From positions 1 to 62,719 of the forward strand of contig JAWVFJ010000044.1 in assembly GCA_033856275.1 (NCBI GenBank): a stretch of DNA of 62,719 nt. The letters are read 5' to 3'. The notes beneath the pieces are model-generated. The model worked only from the letters and a program-made list of their open reading frames with translations, did no database searches and was not told the origin of the DNA. Both the position numbers and the translations under genes were made by a program. Positions 47,702 through 55,777 of the stretch are shown here, one piece after another (the first letter of the stretch is position 1; each line of letters opens with the position of its first letter). The DNA is from VRUE01 sp033856275 (lineage in GTDB: Bacteria; Actinomycetota; Thermoleophilia; Solirubrobacterales; 70-9).

Positions 47702-49057
47702 ATGGAGCACGCCACCGGTGAGAGACCGGCGGCACGCCGGCGCCGGGGCGAGCAGCTCGAGGTCGAGATCGAATCGCTCGCTTTCGGCGGGCGCGGCGTC
47801 GCGCGCGCGGACGGGATGGTCGTCTTCGTCGCCGGCGCCCTGCCCGGCGACCGCGTGCGTGCCGAGATCACCAAAGCGAAGAAGCGCTTCGCCGAGGCCC
47901 GTACGATCGAGCTGCTTGAGCCAGGCGCCGATCGCATCGCCGATCGTTGTGTCCACGATGGGGAGCCCTGTCCCGGGGCGCCCTGGCAGGGCCTCTCCTA
48001 CGAGCGGCAGCTGGTCCAGAAGGCCGAGCAAATCGACGAAGCGCTGCGCCGCATTGGTGGTCTCGATGACTTCGAGCTGGAGAAGACCGAGCCGGCGATC
48101 GAACAGTGGCGCTATCGCAACAAGCTCGAGTACTCCTTCGGCGATCGTGACGGCGAACCGATCCTCGGCTTCCACGCGCGCGGTCGCTGGGACCTGATCG
48201 TCGACGTCGAGGACTGCCAGCTCGCCTCCGAGCGCGGCAACGCGGCGCGCAACGCGGTTCGCGAGTGGGCGCGGCTTGAATCGGTCCCCGCCTACGATGG
48301 CGCCGAGCGGACTGGTGCGCTGCGCAACCTGATTGTGCGCGAGGGCTGGCGGACAGGCCAGATCCAGACCCGCCTGGTGACCTCGGCGACACGCTTCCCG
48401 AAACCCCCCGTCGACCTGCACACGGCGATCGAGGGCGATTCCGGCAGCACGGACGGGCCAACAGGGGTGCTCGGCGAGGAACGCCTGCGCGAGGAGCTCT
48501 TCGACCTGAAACTGGAGATGTCCCACGGCGCCTTCTTCCAGACCAACACCGAGATGGCTGAGCGACTCTACGGAGTCGCGGCCGACTACGCCGGATTGAA
48601 CGGCAGCGAGCGCGTCTTCGACCTCTACTGCGGCATCGGCACGATCGGGCTGACGATGGCGAAGCGGGCAGGCGAGGTCTGGGGCCTTGAGATCGTCCCC
48701 GAGGCGATTGCCGACGCCGAGCGCAATGCCGAGCAGAACAAGGTCGAGAACGCTCACTTCATGACCGGCAGCGCCCGCACCGGCGTGCGTCCGCTGATCG
48801 AGAAGGCCGGCAAACCCGACGTAGTCGTCATCGACCCACCCCGCGCAGGCCTCTCGCAGAAGATCGTGCGCCGCGTGCTCGAGTGCGAGGCAAAGCGGAT
48901 CGTCTACGTCTCCTGCAACCCAACCACGCTGGCGCCAAACGCCGCCCAGATGGTCGAGGCGGGCTACACCCTGCGCCGCGTCAAGCCAGTCGACATGTTC
49001 CCCCAGACTCCGCACATCGAGTGCGTGGCGCTGCTGGAGAAGACTGGACCGGGCTAA
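47702..49057 (+). CDS. RNA (uracil-5-)-methyltransferase, RlmD/TrmA family
   Basis: A 451-residue SAM-dependent RNA methyltransferase. An N-terminal TRAM domain (residues 18-75, LEVEIESLAFGGRGVARADG) binds RNA. The catalytic domain has FFQTNTEMAERLY, VFDLYCGIGTIGLTMA, VVIDPPRAGLS and the nucleophile Cys in VYVSCNPTT. Relatives in this family carry a four-Cys Fe-S cluster after TRAM; here that segment reads CVHDGEPCPGAPW, with only two cysteines, so the cluster is probably absent. TAG-ATG junction with the previous gene suggests coupled translation. Confidence 0.9.
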   Translation: MEHATGERPAARRRRGEQLEVEIESLAFGGRGVARADGMVVFVAGALPGDRVRAEITKAKKRFAEARTIELLEPGADRIADRCVHDGEPCPGAPWQGLSYERQLVQKAEQIDEALRRIGGLDDFELEKTEPAIEQWRYRNKLEYSFGDRDGEPILGFHARGRWDLIVDVEDCQLASERGNAARNAVREWARLESVPAYDGAERTGALRNLIVREGWRTGQIQTRLVTSATRFPKPPVDLHTAIEGDSGSTDGPTGVLGEERLREELFDLKLEMSHGAFFQTNTEMAERLYGVAADYAGLNGSERVFDLYCGIGTIGLTMAKRAGEVWGLEIVPEAIADAERNAEQNKVENAHFMTGSARTGVRPLIEKAGKPDVVVIDPPRAGLSQKIVRRVLECEAKRIVYVSCNPTTLAPNAAQMVEAGYTLRRVKPVDMFPQTPHIECVALLEKTGPG

Positions 49058-49245
49058 GAACTGCAGCTGCGCGTTGTGTTTCGTTTGAAGCGCAGGTCGA
49101 TCATTTCCCGTCTCAGAAGGTTGAGTTCAGACCTCATTTCACGCCGCAGATCGTGCATGCAATCGTTGACGCGCGCGAATTCACGATCGACCCTTCTTTC
49201 CAGATCCTCAACTCGCCTTTCGGTCCATTTCGGTGCCATTGCCAT
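49054..49245 (-). CDS. Small coiled-coil protein
   Basis: A 63-residue protein that is almost entirely heptad repeat (RRVEDLERRVDREFARVNDC, then LRREMRSELNLLRREM). Short proteins of this kind are common in this group and usually lack a known function. Its stop overlaps that of the convergent RNA methyltransferase by 4 nt (CTAA), the arrangement seen at several genuine gene pairs in the window, which supports it being real. Confidence 0.55.
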   Translation of the reverse strand: MAMAPKWTERRVEDLERRVDREFARVNDCMHDLRREMRSELNLLRREMIDLRFKRNTTRSCSS

Positions 49246-49346
49246 GATGATGTCAGGCTAGCGAGAAATGTTTTGTCTGAGGTTGAGGCGGGACTAGGAA
49301 CGCGTCACAGCTTCCGCGCGAAAGTCAGGCAATAGGCTTCTTCGCC

Positions 49347-50135
49347 GTGAGCGAGGGGCAAAGCAGAGGCTTCGGAGTCGCCGCCGGGCTCGATCCGGAG
49401 GTGGCGCGGCCACTGGCAGCGCGCTGCGCGGAGCTTGGCTACGGATCGATGTGGTCAAACGACCATCCGGGCGCAAAAGGGCTGGAGACGCTGGCCGAGT
49501 TTGGTGCGGCCGCACCCGGCCTCGACCTCGGCGTCGCTGTAATCGCCCTCGACCGCACGCGGCCGACGGTTATCGCCGCTGACATCGAGCGACTCCGCCT
49601 CGATCCGGGTCGACTCTGGCTTGGCGTTGGTGCTGGCTTCGGCAAGAAGCCGCTAACCCGGATGCGTGAGGAGGAAGCGAACCTTCGCGACAAGCTGCCT
49701 GGCATCCGCCTCGTCCTAGCGGCGATGGGACCGAAGATGTGCGAACTGGCAGGCGAAAGGTTCGACGGCGCCTTCTTCAACTGGATGACCCCTGAGTTCG
49801 CCGCCGGCGCCCGCGAAAAGGTTGAAGCCGGTGCCCAAGCAGCCGGGCGCTCCACCCCACCGGTCTTCGGCTATGTCCGAACCGCAGTCGGTCCCGACGC
49901 CGCCGAGCGCCTGGCCAAGGAGGAGTCCTTCTACCGCGACCTCCATCCTGGCTACCGCAACCACTTCGACCGCCTCGGCGAGCCCGAGGGCACCGTAGGA
50001 GTAGCAGCCGTCGACGCCGCTGAGGCCCAGCAGAAGCTGGCCGCTTACACAGCTTTGGACACGGTCGTGGTCAGAGGCCTCGCGAGCGCAAAGGTCGATC
50101 CGATGCTGGCCGTAGCCGAGTCCGCCGCCCCCTGA
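49347..50135 (+). CDS. LLM-class (luciferase-like, F420/FMN) oxidoreductase
   Basis: A 262-residue barrel protein. FGVAAGLDPEVARPLAARCA opens it, YGSMWSNDHPGAKGLETLAE and LGVGAGFGKKPL are typical of the F420-dependent LLM group, and the family's LAAMGPKMCELAGERFDGAF segment is clear. It is shorter than the 330-360 residues of many LLM enzymes, lacking part of the insertion region, which is usual for small F420-type members. The substrate is unknown. GTG start 8 nt after a TAGGCT box (49333-49338) with no ribosome-binding site. Confidence 0.82.
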   Translation: MSEGQSRGFGVAAGLDPEVARPLAARCAELGYGSMWSNDHPGAKGLETLAEFGAAAPGLDLGVAVIALDRTRPTVIAADIERLRLDPGRLWLGVGAGFGKKPLTRMREEEANLRDKLPGIRLVLAAMGPKMCELAGERFDGAFFNWMTPEFAAGAREKVEAGAQAAGRSTPPVFGYVRTAVGPDAAERLAKEESFYRDLHPGYRNHFDRLGEPEGTVGVAAVDAAEAQQKLAAYTALDTVVVRGLASAKVDPMLAVAESAAP

Positions 50136-50144
50136 GCCATCGAA

Positions 50145-50259
50145 GAGGGACTGGGGTGCCCTCCGAGGCAGCGGCGCCTGGTTTTCGCACAGACCACTCA
50201 GCGAGCGACGCACTGTTAGAGGCGAAAACCCCAGCAAGACGGAGGGCACCTAGTCCCTC
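50145..50259. repeat. Long imperfect nested hairpin between convergent genes (hairpin D)
   Basis: Outer arms 50145-50165 and 50240-50259 pair except for one bulge and one mismatch; they carry GGGGTGCCCTCCG, similar to hairpins A and C. The inner stem GGTTTTCGC (50180-50188) and GCGAAAACC (50222-50230) is perfect. The loop contains GACCACTCAGCGAGCGA, which resembles GACACTCAAAAGCGAGCGA, the reverse complement of part of hairpin C. A degenerate family member. Confidence 0.7.
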
Positions 50260-50266
50260 CCCCACC

Positions 50267-50932
50267 TCAATAGGGAGGCAGGTCCTCGTACCACTCGCCG
50301 AGCATCTTGAACGACCGCCAAAAGCGCGCCTTGGCGTCTTCTTCGTCGAGCGAGTCGTCGATGTCGGAGGTGTAGAGGGCGTCGACGGTGGGGGTGAAGG
50401 CTTGGACCTCGCCCTCGCGCGGCTCAATCGTGCGTGAGAGGGGGATCTGGAAGTTGTTGAGAACGCGCAGGGCGGGCTCGCCCATGACGACGACGATCTT
50501 CGGCTGCACGATTGCGATCTCCTCGACGACGCGGCGCAGGCACTCCTCGGCGGCGAGGTCGGGCTCGGCGATCGGGCACTTGACGCAGAGGGTGCCGTAG
50601 ACGACCAGCGGGTCGATGCCCAGCCGCTTGAAGCTCTTCATCAGGGCGTTGCCGGCGCGGCCGTAGAAGGCGACGCCCTCTTCGATCTCGGCCGCGGCCG
50701 GCGCGTGCTTGAGCATGAAGACGTCGGCCTGCGGGTGGCCGGAGCCGAGCACCGGCATCAGCTTGCCGCGCGGGCAGTGGGGACAGGACTGGAGATCGTG
50801 GGTCAACTGGTTGAGCTCGCGAATTGCGCGCTCGAGGTACTTCTCCTTGATCTCGTCGTCGGTGGTGGGCATGGGGCTGGACGCTTTCTTTGACGAGCCC
50901 GCCTCGGCTCCTCTCGCACGACCCGCCTGCAT
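50267..50932 (-). CDS. Uracil-DNA glycosylase superfamily protein (family 4/5-like)
   Basis: A 221-residue protein of the UDG fold. CPHCPRG (near residue 50) and CVKCP supply four cysteines for a probable Fe-S cluster. HAPAAAEIEEGVAFYGRAGNALM matches the GExPG-type active-site region of family 4 enzymes (quoted in part: HAPAAAEIEEGVAFYGRAG), and IVVVMGEPALRVL the central strand. The second motif, usually HPS, reads TPTVDALYTSD, so the typical His is missing and glycosylase activity is uncertain. Start ATG 50932 shares a base with the stop of the upstream gene (TGATG). Confidence 0.75.
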   Translation of the reverse strand: MQAGRARGAEAGSSKKASSPMPTTDDEIKEKYLERAIRELNQLTHDLQSCPHCPRGKLMPVLGSGHPQADVFMLKHAPAAAEIEEGVAFYGRAGNALMKSFKRLGIDPLVVYGTLCVKCPIAEPDLAAEECLRRVVEEIAIVQPKIVVVMGEPALRVLNNFQIPLSRTIEPREGEVQAFTPTVDALYTSDIDDSLDEEDAKARFWRSFKMLGEWYEDLPPY

Positions 50933-52215
50933 CAGCTCTTGCTCGCCGGACGGCGTTTGCGCGGCTGCCCCCCGCGCACCGGCTTGGCGTTGGGAACGCT
51001 GCGTTTGGGGGCCTTCGGCCGCCCAGTCGTCTGCAGCAACTTCAGCGCCTGCACGTAGACGAGGTTCTTGTGCTTGCGGGTGATGTCGGCGTCGCGCATC
51101 GCCTCGAGGAACTCCGCCGGCCCGTCGAAGTCGTGGATCCGCACCCGCACGCTGCCCAGCCCCTGAGCGACGTGGCTATCGGAGCCCGCTCCCGACACGA
51201 TCCGGTACTTGCGGGCGAAGCGTTCGGCCTCCTCGTTGAAGGCGGTCAGCGCCACACGTGGGTTGAAGACCTCGAGCACGTCGATCTCCTCGACCATGTC
51301 GAGCAGATGCTCGTAGTCGGGCACCGAGTGAAAGCGGTCGAAGGGGTGCGGCACGTAGACCAGCCCGCCCTGCTCGCGGATCGCCGCGATCGTCTTCACC
51401 ATCGTCATCCCGCGCGGGATCTTCTCCTCGAGAAAGAGGCCGATCACCTCGCCCTGCTCGGCTGTCTTCACCTCCTCGGCGACGATCACCTTGATGTCGT
51501 CCATGCCCTCGGCGATGCGGCGCGCCTCCAGCGCGCCCGAGACCTCGTTGTGGTCGGTGATCGCGATCGCACCGAGGCCACGGTCGCGGGCCGTCTCCAG
51601 CAGAACCTCGACTGGGGTTGCGCAATCGGGAGAGTGGTCAGTGTGCATGTGCAGATCCACCTCAATCAGTGGCCGCTTTGCGATGCGCCGCCGCATCTCG
51701 GGGTTCCCCACCGGATCGTGACGCCGCGCCACTAGCCGCAGGTAGATCGCCTCTAGCTCGGCAGCAACCTGCGACCACTCGCGCCCCTCGCCCCCAGGCG
51801 CGATCAGCTCATAAGAGGCGGGGAAGTAGCGCTCCAGAAGCTGTCCGGTCTGTGGCGAGCTGACGGTGCGTGCGTCGAGGCGGCCGAAGAAGATCTCGAC
51901 GAGCGGCCGCGCCACCTGGGTCGAGAGCACCCGCTCCTGCGGCGCGTGGAAGGTGGCGACGTTGAGCGAGGAGGAATGGCGCAGCGCCGTCGAGGAGACG
52001 CGCGGGGCAAAGGGGTCGTGGACATGGACGATGTCCGCCGAGGAAGCCCGCAGGAGCTTTTTGACCTGATCGCCGACGCCGGCGATCTGCGCGCTGTGGC
52101 CGCGCCGCTCCAGCTCCGCCGAGACCCGCTCGATGTAGAGATTGACCGGGTTCTCGGTGCCACGCCGGTAGGGCGTGACCTGGACTATCGAAAGGCGCTC
52201 GGCCGGCACAGGCAA
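50932..52215 (-). CDS. Glycosyltransferase N-domain fused to a PHP phosphoesterase domain
   Basis: A 427-residue fusion. Residues 1-170 resemble the N-terminal half of GT4-type glycosyltransferases (RLSIVQVTPYRRGTENPVNL, DIVHVHDPFAPRVSS, ATFHAPQER). The nucleotide-sugar-binding C-terminal half is absent. Residues 190-400 are a PHP domain with metal ligands in DLHMHTDHS, AITDHNE, VAEEVKT, VPHPFD and GSDSH. A Lys/Arg/Pro-rich tail follows. PHP domains hydrolyse phosphate esters. Placed directly after ino1 in a phosphatidylinositol-type operon, it could dephosphorylate an inositol phospholipid (inference). Start TTG 52215 or GTG 52209, no clear ribosome-binding site. Confidence 0.8.
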   Translation of the reverse strand: MPVPAERLSIVQVTPYRRGTENPVNLYIERVSAELERRGHSAQIAGVGDQVKKLLRASSADIVHVHDPFAPRVSSTALRHSSSLNVATFHAPQERVLSTQVARPLVEIFFGRLDARTVSSPQTGQLLERYFPASYELIAPGGEGREWSQVAAELEAIYLRLVARRHDPVGNPEMRRRIAKRPLIEVDLHMHTDHSPDCATPVEVLLETARDRGLGAIAITDHNEVSGALEARRIAEGMDDIKVIVAEEVKTAEQGEVIGLFLEEKIPRGMTMVKTIAAIREQGGLVYVPHPFDRFHSVPDYEHLLDMVEEIDVLEVFNPRVALTAFNEEAERFARKYRIVSGAGSDSHVAQGLGSVRVRIHDFDGPAEFLEAMRDADITRKHKNLVYVQALKLLQTTGRPKAPKRSVPNAKPVRGGQPRKRRPASKS

Positions 52216-52224
52216 GCAGCATAA

Positions 52225-52245
52225 GAGCCCGCGCGAGGCGGGCCC
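52225..52245 (-). terminator. Hairpin after ino1, weak terminator or attenuator
   Basis: On the minus strand GGGCCCGC-CTCGC-GCGGGCTC forms an 8-bp stem (one G-T pair) just after the ino1 stop, followed by TTAT. The T-stretch is poor, so read-through into the glycosyltransferase-half/PHP gene is likely; it may lower expression of the downstream pair. Confidence 0.45.
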
Positions 52246-52250
52246 TTACC

Positions 52251-53432
52251 TCAGGCCTCGGCCTTCGCTGCCGTGTCGGGTGCCTTCGCCCCCGCCACCA
52301 CAGAGGAGCCGCGCGCGTTGGCCGCGATGAACTCCTCGGTCTGCTCCCGCGCCTCGTCGTCGGGACGCTGCGAGTGCGGCGACTTCATCAGGTAGCTGGA
52401 CGGGCCGTCGAGCTGGCCCGCGATGCCGTTGTCGAGCGCCAGCTTTATGAGTCTCACCGCGTCGATCACGACGCCGGCCGAGTTGGGCGAGTCCCAGACC
52501 TCGAGCTTGAGCTCGACCGTGAGCGGCACGTCGCCGAAGGCTTTGCCCTCGAGCCGGATGTGCGCCCACTTGCGGTCGGTCAGCCAGGCGACGTAGTCGG
52601 AGGGGCCGACGTGGACGTCCTCGGCGGGCAGCTCGTGGCCCATGATCGATGTGACCGCGTTGGTCTTGGAGATCTTCTTCGAGTCGAGCCGCTCGCGCTC
52701 GAGCATGTTGTAGAAGTCCATGTTGCCGCCGACGTTGAGCTGCGAGGTACGCTCGACCCGGACGCCGCGGTCGTGGAAGAGGCGGGCGAGCTGGCGATGC
52801 ACGATCGTCGCCCCGACCTGGGACTTGATGTCGTCGCCGATGATCGGCAGGCCGGCCTCTTTGAAGCGCTTGTCCCAGTAGTCCTCGCGGGCGATGAAGA
52901 CCGGCAGGCAGTTGACGAAGCCGACGCCAGCCTTGAGCGCCTGCTCGACGTACCACTTGGTCGCGTCCTCGGAGCCGACCGGCAGGTAACAGACCAGCAC
53001 GTCCGCCTTGGTCCGCTTGAGGATGCCGACGACGTCAGCGGTTTCGCCCGGCGCCTTGGTGATCTTCTCCTTGAGGTACTTGCCGAGGCCGTCGAGGGTC
53101 ATCCCGCGCTCGACCTTGACCCCGAGGTTGGGAACCTCGGCGAACTTGATCGTGTCGTTCTGCCCCGACCAGATCGCCTCGGAGAGGTCCTTGCCGACCT
53201 TCTCGGAGTCGATGTCGAAGGCAGCTACGAACTCGACGTCGCCGACGTGGTAACCGCCCAGGTCGACGTGCATCAGGCCGGGCACTTCCTCGGTGGGATC
53301 TGCGTCCTTGTAGTACTGGACGCCCTGGATGAAGCTGTTGGCGCAATTGCCGACACCGACGATCGCGACGCGGACTTTCTCGTCCGTGCGGGCGGCGCCG
53401 TTGCTGCCGGTTGCTCCGTTGGTCTCGCTCAT
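52251..53432 (-). CDS. ino1: Inositol-3-phosphate synthase
   Basis: A 393-residue enzyme making 1L-myo-inositol-3-phosphate from glucose-6-phosphate with NAD. N-terminal VRVAIVGVGNCANSFIQGVQ, FDIDSEKVGKDL, LVCYLPVGSEDA, and the catalytic-domain blocks GDDIKSQVGATIVHR and NVGGNMDFYNML match the actinobacterial Ino1 (about 365 residues) with a slightly longer C-terminal tail. The product feeds phosphatidylinositol-phosphate synthesis and possibly mycothiol. It lies between the phosphatidyltransferase and the GT-half/PHP gene. GAGGAAGGA precedes the ATG at a longish spacing. Confidence 0.95.
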   Translation of the reverse strand: MSETNGATGSNGAARTDEKVRVAIVGVGNCANSFIQGVQYYKDADPTEEVPGLMHVDLGGYHVGDVEFVAAFDIDSEKVGKDLSEAIWSGQNDTIKFAEVPNLGVKVERGMTLDGLGKYLKEKITKAPGETADVVGILKRTKADVLVCYLPVGSEDATKWYVEQALKAGVGFVNCLPVFIAREDYWDKRFKEAGLPIIGDDIKSQVGATIVHRQLARLFHDRGVRVERTSQLNVGGNMDFYNMLERERLDSKKISKTNAVTSIMGHELPAEDVHVGPSDYVAWLTDRKWAHIRLEGKAFGDVPLTVELKLEVWDSPNSAGVVIDAVRLIKLALDNGIAGQLDGPSSYLMKSPHSQRPDDEAREQTEEFIAANARGSSVVAGAKAPDTAAKAEA

Positions 53433-53493
53433 GTAATTCGAAGTCCTTCCTCAATCGGGCTAGGTGGCAAAGCACACCCGGAGTCGGGGCTGG

Positions 53494-54159
53494 TTACAGG
53501 TCTGGGGGGGTTGAAGCCTCGTTTGAAAGCTGGTTTCGGACGTGCCATACACGCTGGATCGTCGTGACGATGGTCAGCGCCGCGATCAGGTAGACCGAGG
53601 GCGCCAGCAGTTCGAAATCGCCGAGCCCGGCACCCTTGGCGAAGACCAAGCCGATGGAGAGTATGACTACCCGTACAGGACGCGTCGCCAACCCCACCGT
53701 GCACTCGACCCCGAGCGCCTCGGCGCGGGCACGCGTGTAGGAGACCATCAGCGAGCCGAGCACGGCGACGACGCACATCGCGGCGGCAAAATCTTGGCCG
53801 TTGGCGGCGAAGTAGCCGGCCACGGCGGCGAGCACAATCCCCTCCTCGATCCGGTCGAGGGTCGAGTCGAGGAAGGCGCCGAAGAGCGTGCCCTTGCCCG
53901 ACATTCGGGAGTAGCGACCGTCGAGGGTGTCCATCACCGAGCCGACGATGAAGGCGATCCCGCCGAGAAAGAAGAGGTGCTGGGTGACGAGGACAGCGGC
54001 GACCAGGTTGCCGATCAGGCCGGCAGCTGAGATCGCATTCGGCGTCAGCCGCGACTCGATCAGGCGGTCCCGGGCATAGGCGCGCAGCTCTTGGCCGTTG
54101 CGGGCCTGGCGACCGTTGCGGCGACCGTCGGGGGCCCTCGGGGGCGCCGAAGAATCCAT
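53494..54159 (-). CDS. CDP-alcohol phosphatidyltransferase (probable phosphatidylinositol-phosphate synthase)
   Basis: A 221-residue membrane enzyme with about six hydrophobic segments. The catalytic motif DxxDGxxxRx8GxxxDxxxD is seen as DTLDGRYSR, then GAFLDSTLD. A basic N-terminus (RRNGRQARNGQELRAYARDR) precedes the first helix. Together with the adjacent ino1 the best assignment is PIP synthase, joining CDP-diacylglycerol to inositol-3-phosphate, as in mycobacteria. The Arg pair RARAEALG after the motif fits phosphate binding. Related enzymes making phosphatidylglycerol-phosphate cannot be excluded from sequence alone. Confidence 0.85.
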   Translation of the reverse strand: MDSSAPPRAPDGRRNGRQARNGQELRAYARDRLIESRLTPNAISAAGLIGNLVAAVLVTQHLFFLGGIAFIVGSVMDTLDGRYSRMSGKGTLFGAFLDSTLDRIEEGIVLAAVAGYFAANGQDFAAAMCVVAVLGSLMVSYTRARAEALGVECTVGLATRPVRVVILSIGLVFAKGAGLGDFELLAPSVYLIAALTIVTTIQRVWHVRNQLSNEASTPPDL

Positions 54160-54192
54160 CGCGGTGAGGCTACCGGGCGAGGCCGCGGCAGG

Positions 54193-54975
54193 TCACGCCT
54201 CGGCCTCCCGGGGAGACGCCGCAGAGCGCCAGGCCCAGGCGTGCGGCCGGGCGCGGGCGAGCAAGCGCTGGGCCACCAACGCGGAGGTGGCGGCGACCAT
54301 CCAGCCAAGCGCGACGTCGATCCAGTAGTGGTTGCCGGTAATGATCACGACCCAGGCGATCAACAGCGGCCAGGCTGTCCAAAAGCCCTTCGACCACCAG
54401 TTGCGGCAGACCCGCATGCCCGTGCAGCCGATCATCGCGGCGAAGGCGCAGTGCATGCTCGGCACCGCGGCGTAGGGATTGATGAAGACCTTGGCCAGTG
54501 AGGAATCGTGGCCGACATTGGAGAAGTCGGTGATCGTGTCGACAAAGCCGTGGTCGGGAAACATCCGTGGCGGCGCGGTCGGGTAGAGCGTGTAGCCGAT
54601 CAAGGCAAAGCCCATCGAGACGACGAACATATTGCGCACGAAGTAGTAGGACTCGTTGCGGAAGATGTAGAGCCAGACGAGGAAGCCCAGCGCGATCGAG
54701 AACTGGGCGTTGAGGTAGAGCTGGTTGGCGATGTCGATCACCCAGTGCGCCGGCAGGAAGAAGGCCTGCAGGCTGGGCTCGAAAAGGGTGTGCGCGGAGC
54801 GCTCGAAGTCGATCACCTGCTGGCCATGCGCTATTGCTCCCGAGCGCTGGCCATCGGCGATGCCGCGCACGAGCTCGTAGGCGACGTCGACGAGGACAAG
54901 GATGCCGAGCTGGCGTCCGGCATCGCCCCAACCTTGGGGCAGCTTGGTTCCAATGCGGGCGAGGGCACGAGACAC
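54193..54975 (-). CDS. PAP2/Aur1-like membrane phosphatase or phosphotransferase
   Basis: A 260-residue integral membrane protein with about six helices. YPTAPPRMFPDHGFVDTI, AVPSMHCAFA (C2 motif with catalytic His) and TGNHYWIDVALGWM (C3 motif His-Asp) match the inositol-phosphorylceramide-synthase (Aur1)-like branch of the PAP2 superfamily. Members remove or transfer phosphate or phosphoinositol groups on lipids. First gene of the minus-strand run PAP2-phosphatidyltransferase-ino1. A TACAAT box at 54991-54986 lies 10 nt before the GTG, so the operon mRNA is near-leaderless. Confidence 0.85.
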   Translation of the reverse strand: MSRALARIGTKLPQGWGDAGRQLGILVLVDVAYELVRGIADGQRSGAIAHGQQVIDFERSAHTLFEPSLQAFFLPAHWVIDIANQLYLNAQFSIALGFLVWLYIFRNESYYFVRNMFVVSMGFALIGYTLYPTAPPRMFPDHGFVDTITDFSNVGHDSSLAKVFINPYAAVPSMHCAFAAMIGCTGMRVCRNWWSKGFWTAWPLLIAWVVIITGNHYWIDVALGWMVAATSALVAQRLLARARPHAWAWRSAASPREAEA

Positions 54976-54985
54976 TGAGCCGACA

Positions 54986-54991
54986 ATTGTA
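54986..54991 (-). promoter_or_regulatory. -10 box TACAAT of the inositol-lipid operon
   Basis: Minus-strand TACAAT sits 10 nt upstream of the GTG start of the PAP2/Aur1-like gene. The surrounding CGACAATTGTAATTCG is A+T-rich compared with both flanking coding regions. Confidence 0.5.
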
Positions 54992-55098
54992 ATTCGCCCG
55001 TTAACGGACGAGGAAATCCACTACCCGGTCGGCGAAGCCGTCGATCCGCAGTTGTCCCTCTTCGATCGCGCTGGCCACGCCCAAACCATATGCCTGGC

Positions 55099-55104
55099 TA
55101 GGGT
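55099..55104 (+). promoter_or_regulatory. -10 box TAGGGT of leaderless nth
   Basis: TAGGGT lies 7 nt before ATG 55112 without any ribosome-binding site, placing the predicted transcription start on or next to the A of the ATG. This supports choosing that ATG over earlier in-frame starts. Confidence 0.5.
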
Positions 55105-55111
55105 CCGCGGC

Positions 55112-55777
55112 ATGGATTGGAAGCCTCCGCCGAAGCGCCGCGTCCGTGCGATCCGCAATCGGCTGCGGGAGATGTACGGGCGACCGGTCAACGAGCCGCA
55201 CGGGCACCCGATCGCCGAGCTGATCAAGACGGTGCTCTCCCAGCACACCAACGACCGCAACCGCGATCGCGCCTTCGCCGCCCTACGCGAGGGCTTTCCA
55301 CTTTGGGAGGAAGTCCGCGACGCGCCGGTCTCAGCGGTCGAGGAGGCGATCCGGCCAGGCGGCCTCGGCAAGCAGAAGGCGCCGCGAATCCAGGCGATCC
55401 TCGAACAGCTCGGCGAGCATCCCACCCTCGACTGGACCGAGACGGCGCCCCCCGAGGAGTCGATGGCCTACCTCGTCTCGCTGCCGGGCGTGGGACGCAA
55501 AACGGCGGCCTGCGTGCTGATGTTCACCTGGGGGATTCCTGAAATCCCCGTCGACGTTCACATTCACCGTGTCGGCGGCCGGCTTGGCTTCTTTCCCCTG
55601 AAAGCGTCATTCGAGCGCGCCCACGACGAGATGCTGGCCGTCGTCGATCCCGAGGATGCATTCGAGCTGCACATGAATCTGATCCGCCACGGGCGCGAGG
55701 TCTGCCGGCCGAAACCGCGCTGCGGCGAGTGCGAGCTTCGCCGAATGTGTCCCTGGTACCGTGCCGGGCGCAAATGA
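55112..55777 (+). CDS. nth: Endonuclease III (DNA glycosylase/AP lyase)
   Basis: A 221-residue base-excision repair enzyme for oxidised pyrimidines. LIKTVLSQHTNDRNRDRAF carries the LSxxTxD-type segment, LPGVGRKTAACVL is the helix-hairpin-helix with the catalytic Lys just after it in the K-T position, and VDVHIHRVGGRLG holds the catalytic Asp. The C-terminal CRPKPRCGECELRRMC is a 4Fe-4S loop (C-x5-C-x2-C-x5-C; one residue shorter in the first gap than E. coli). Overlaps the cytochrome c gene by 4 nt (ATGA). Confidence 0.9.
   Translation: MDWKPPPKRRVRAIRNRLREMYGRPVNEPHGHPIAELIKTVLSQHTNDRNRDRAFAALREGFPLWEEVRDAPVSAVEEAIRPGGLGKQKAPRIQAILEQLGEHPTLDWTETAPPEESMAYLVSLPGVGRKTAACVLMFTWGIPEIPVDVHIHRVGGRLGFFPLKASFERAHDEMLAVVDPEDAFELHMNLIRHGREVCRPKPRCGECELRRMCPWYRAGRK

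Noticed and set aside
55001..55246. Minus-strand frame ending ASAIEEGQLRIDGFADRV at the start of nth
   Set aside because: It overlaps nth coding sequence for most of its length, has no ribosome-binding site, and matches no family.
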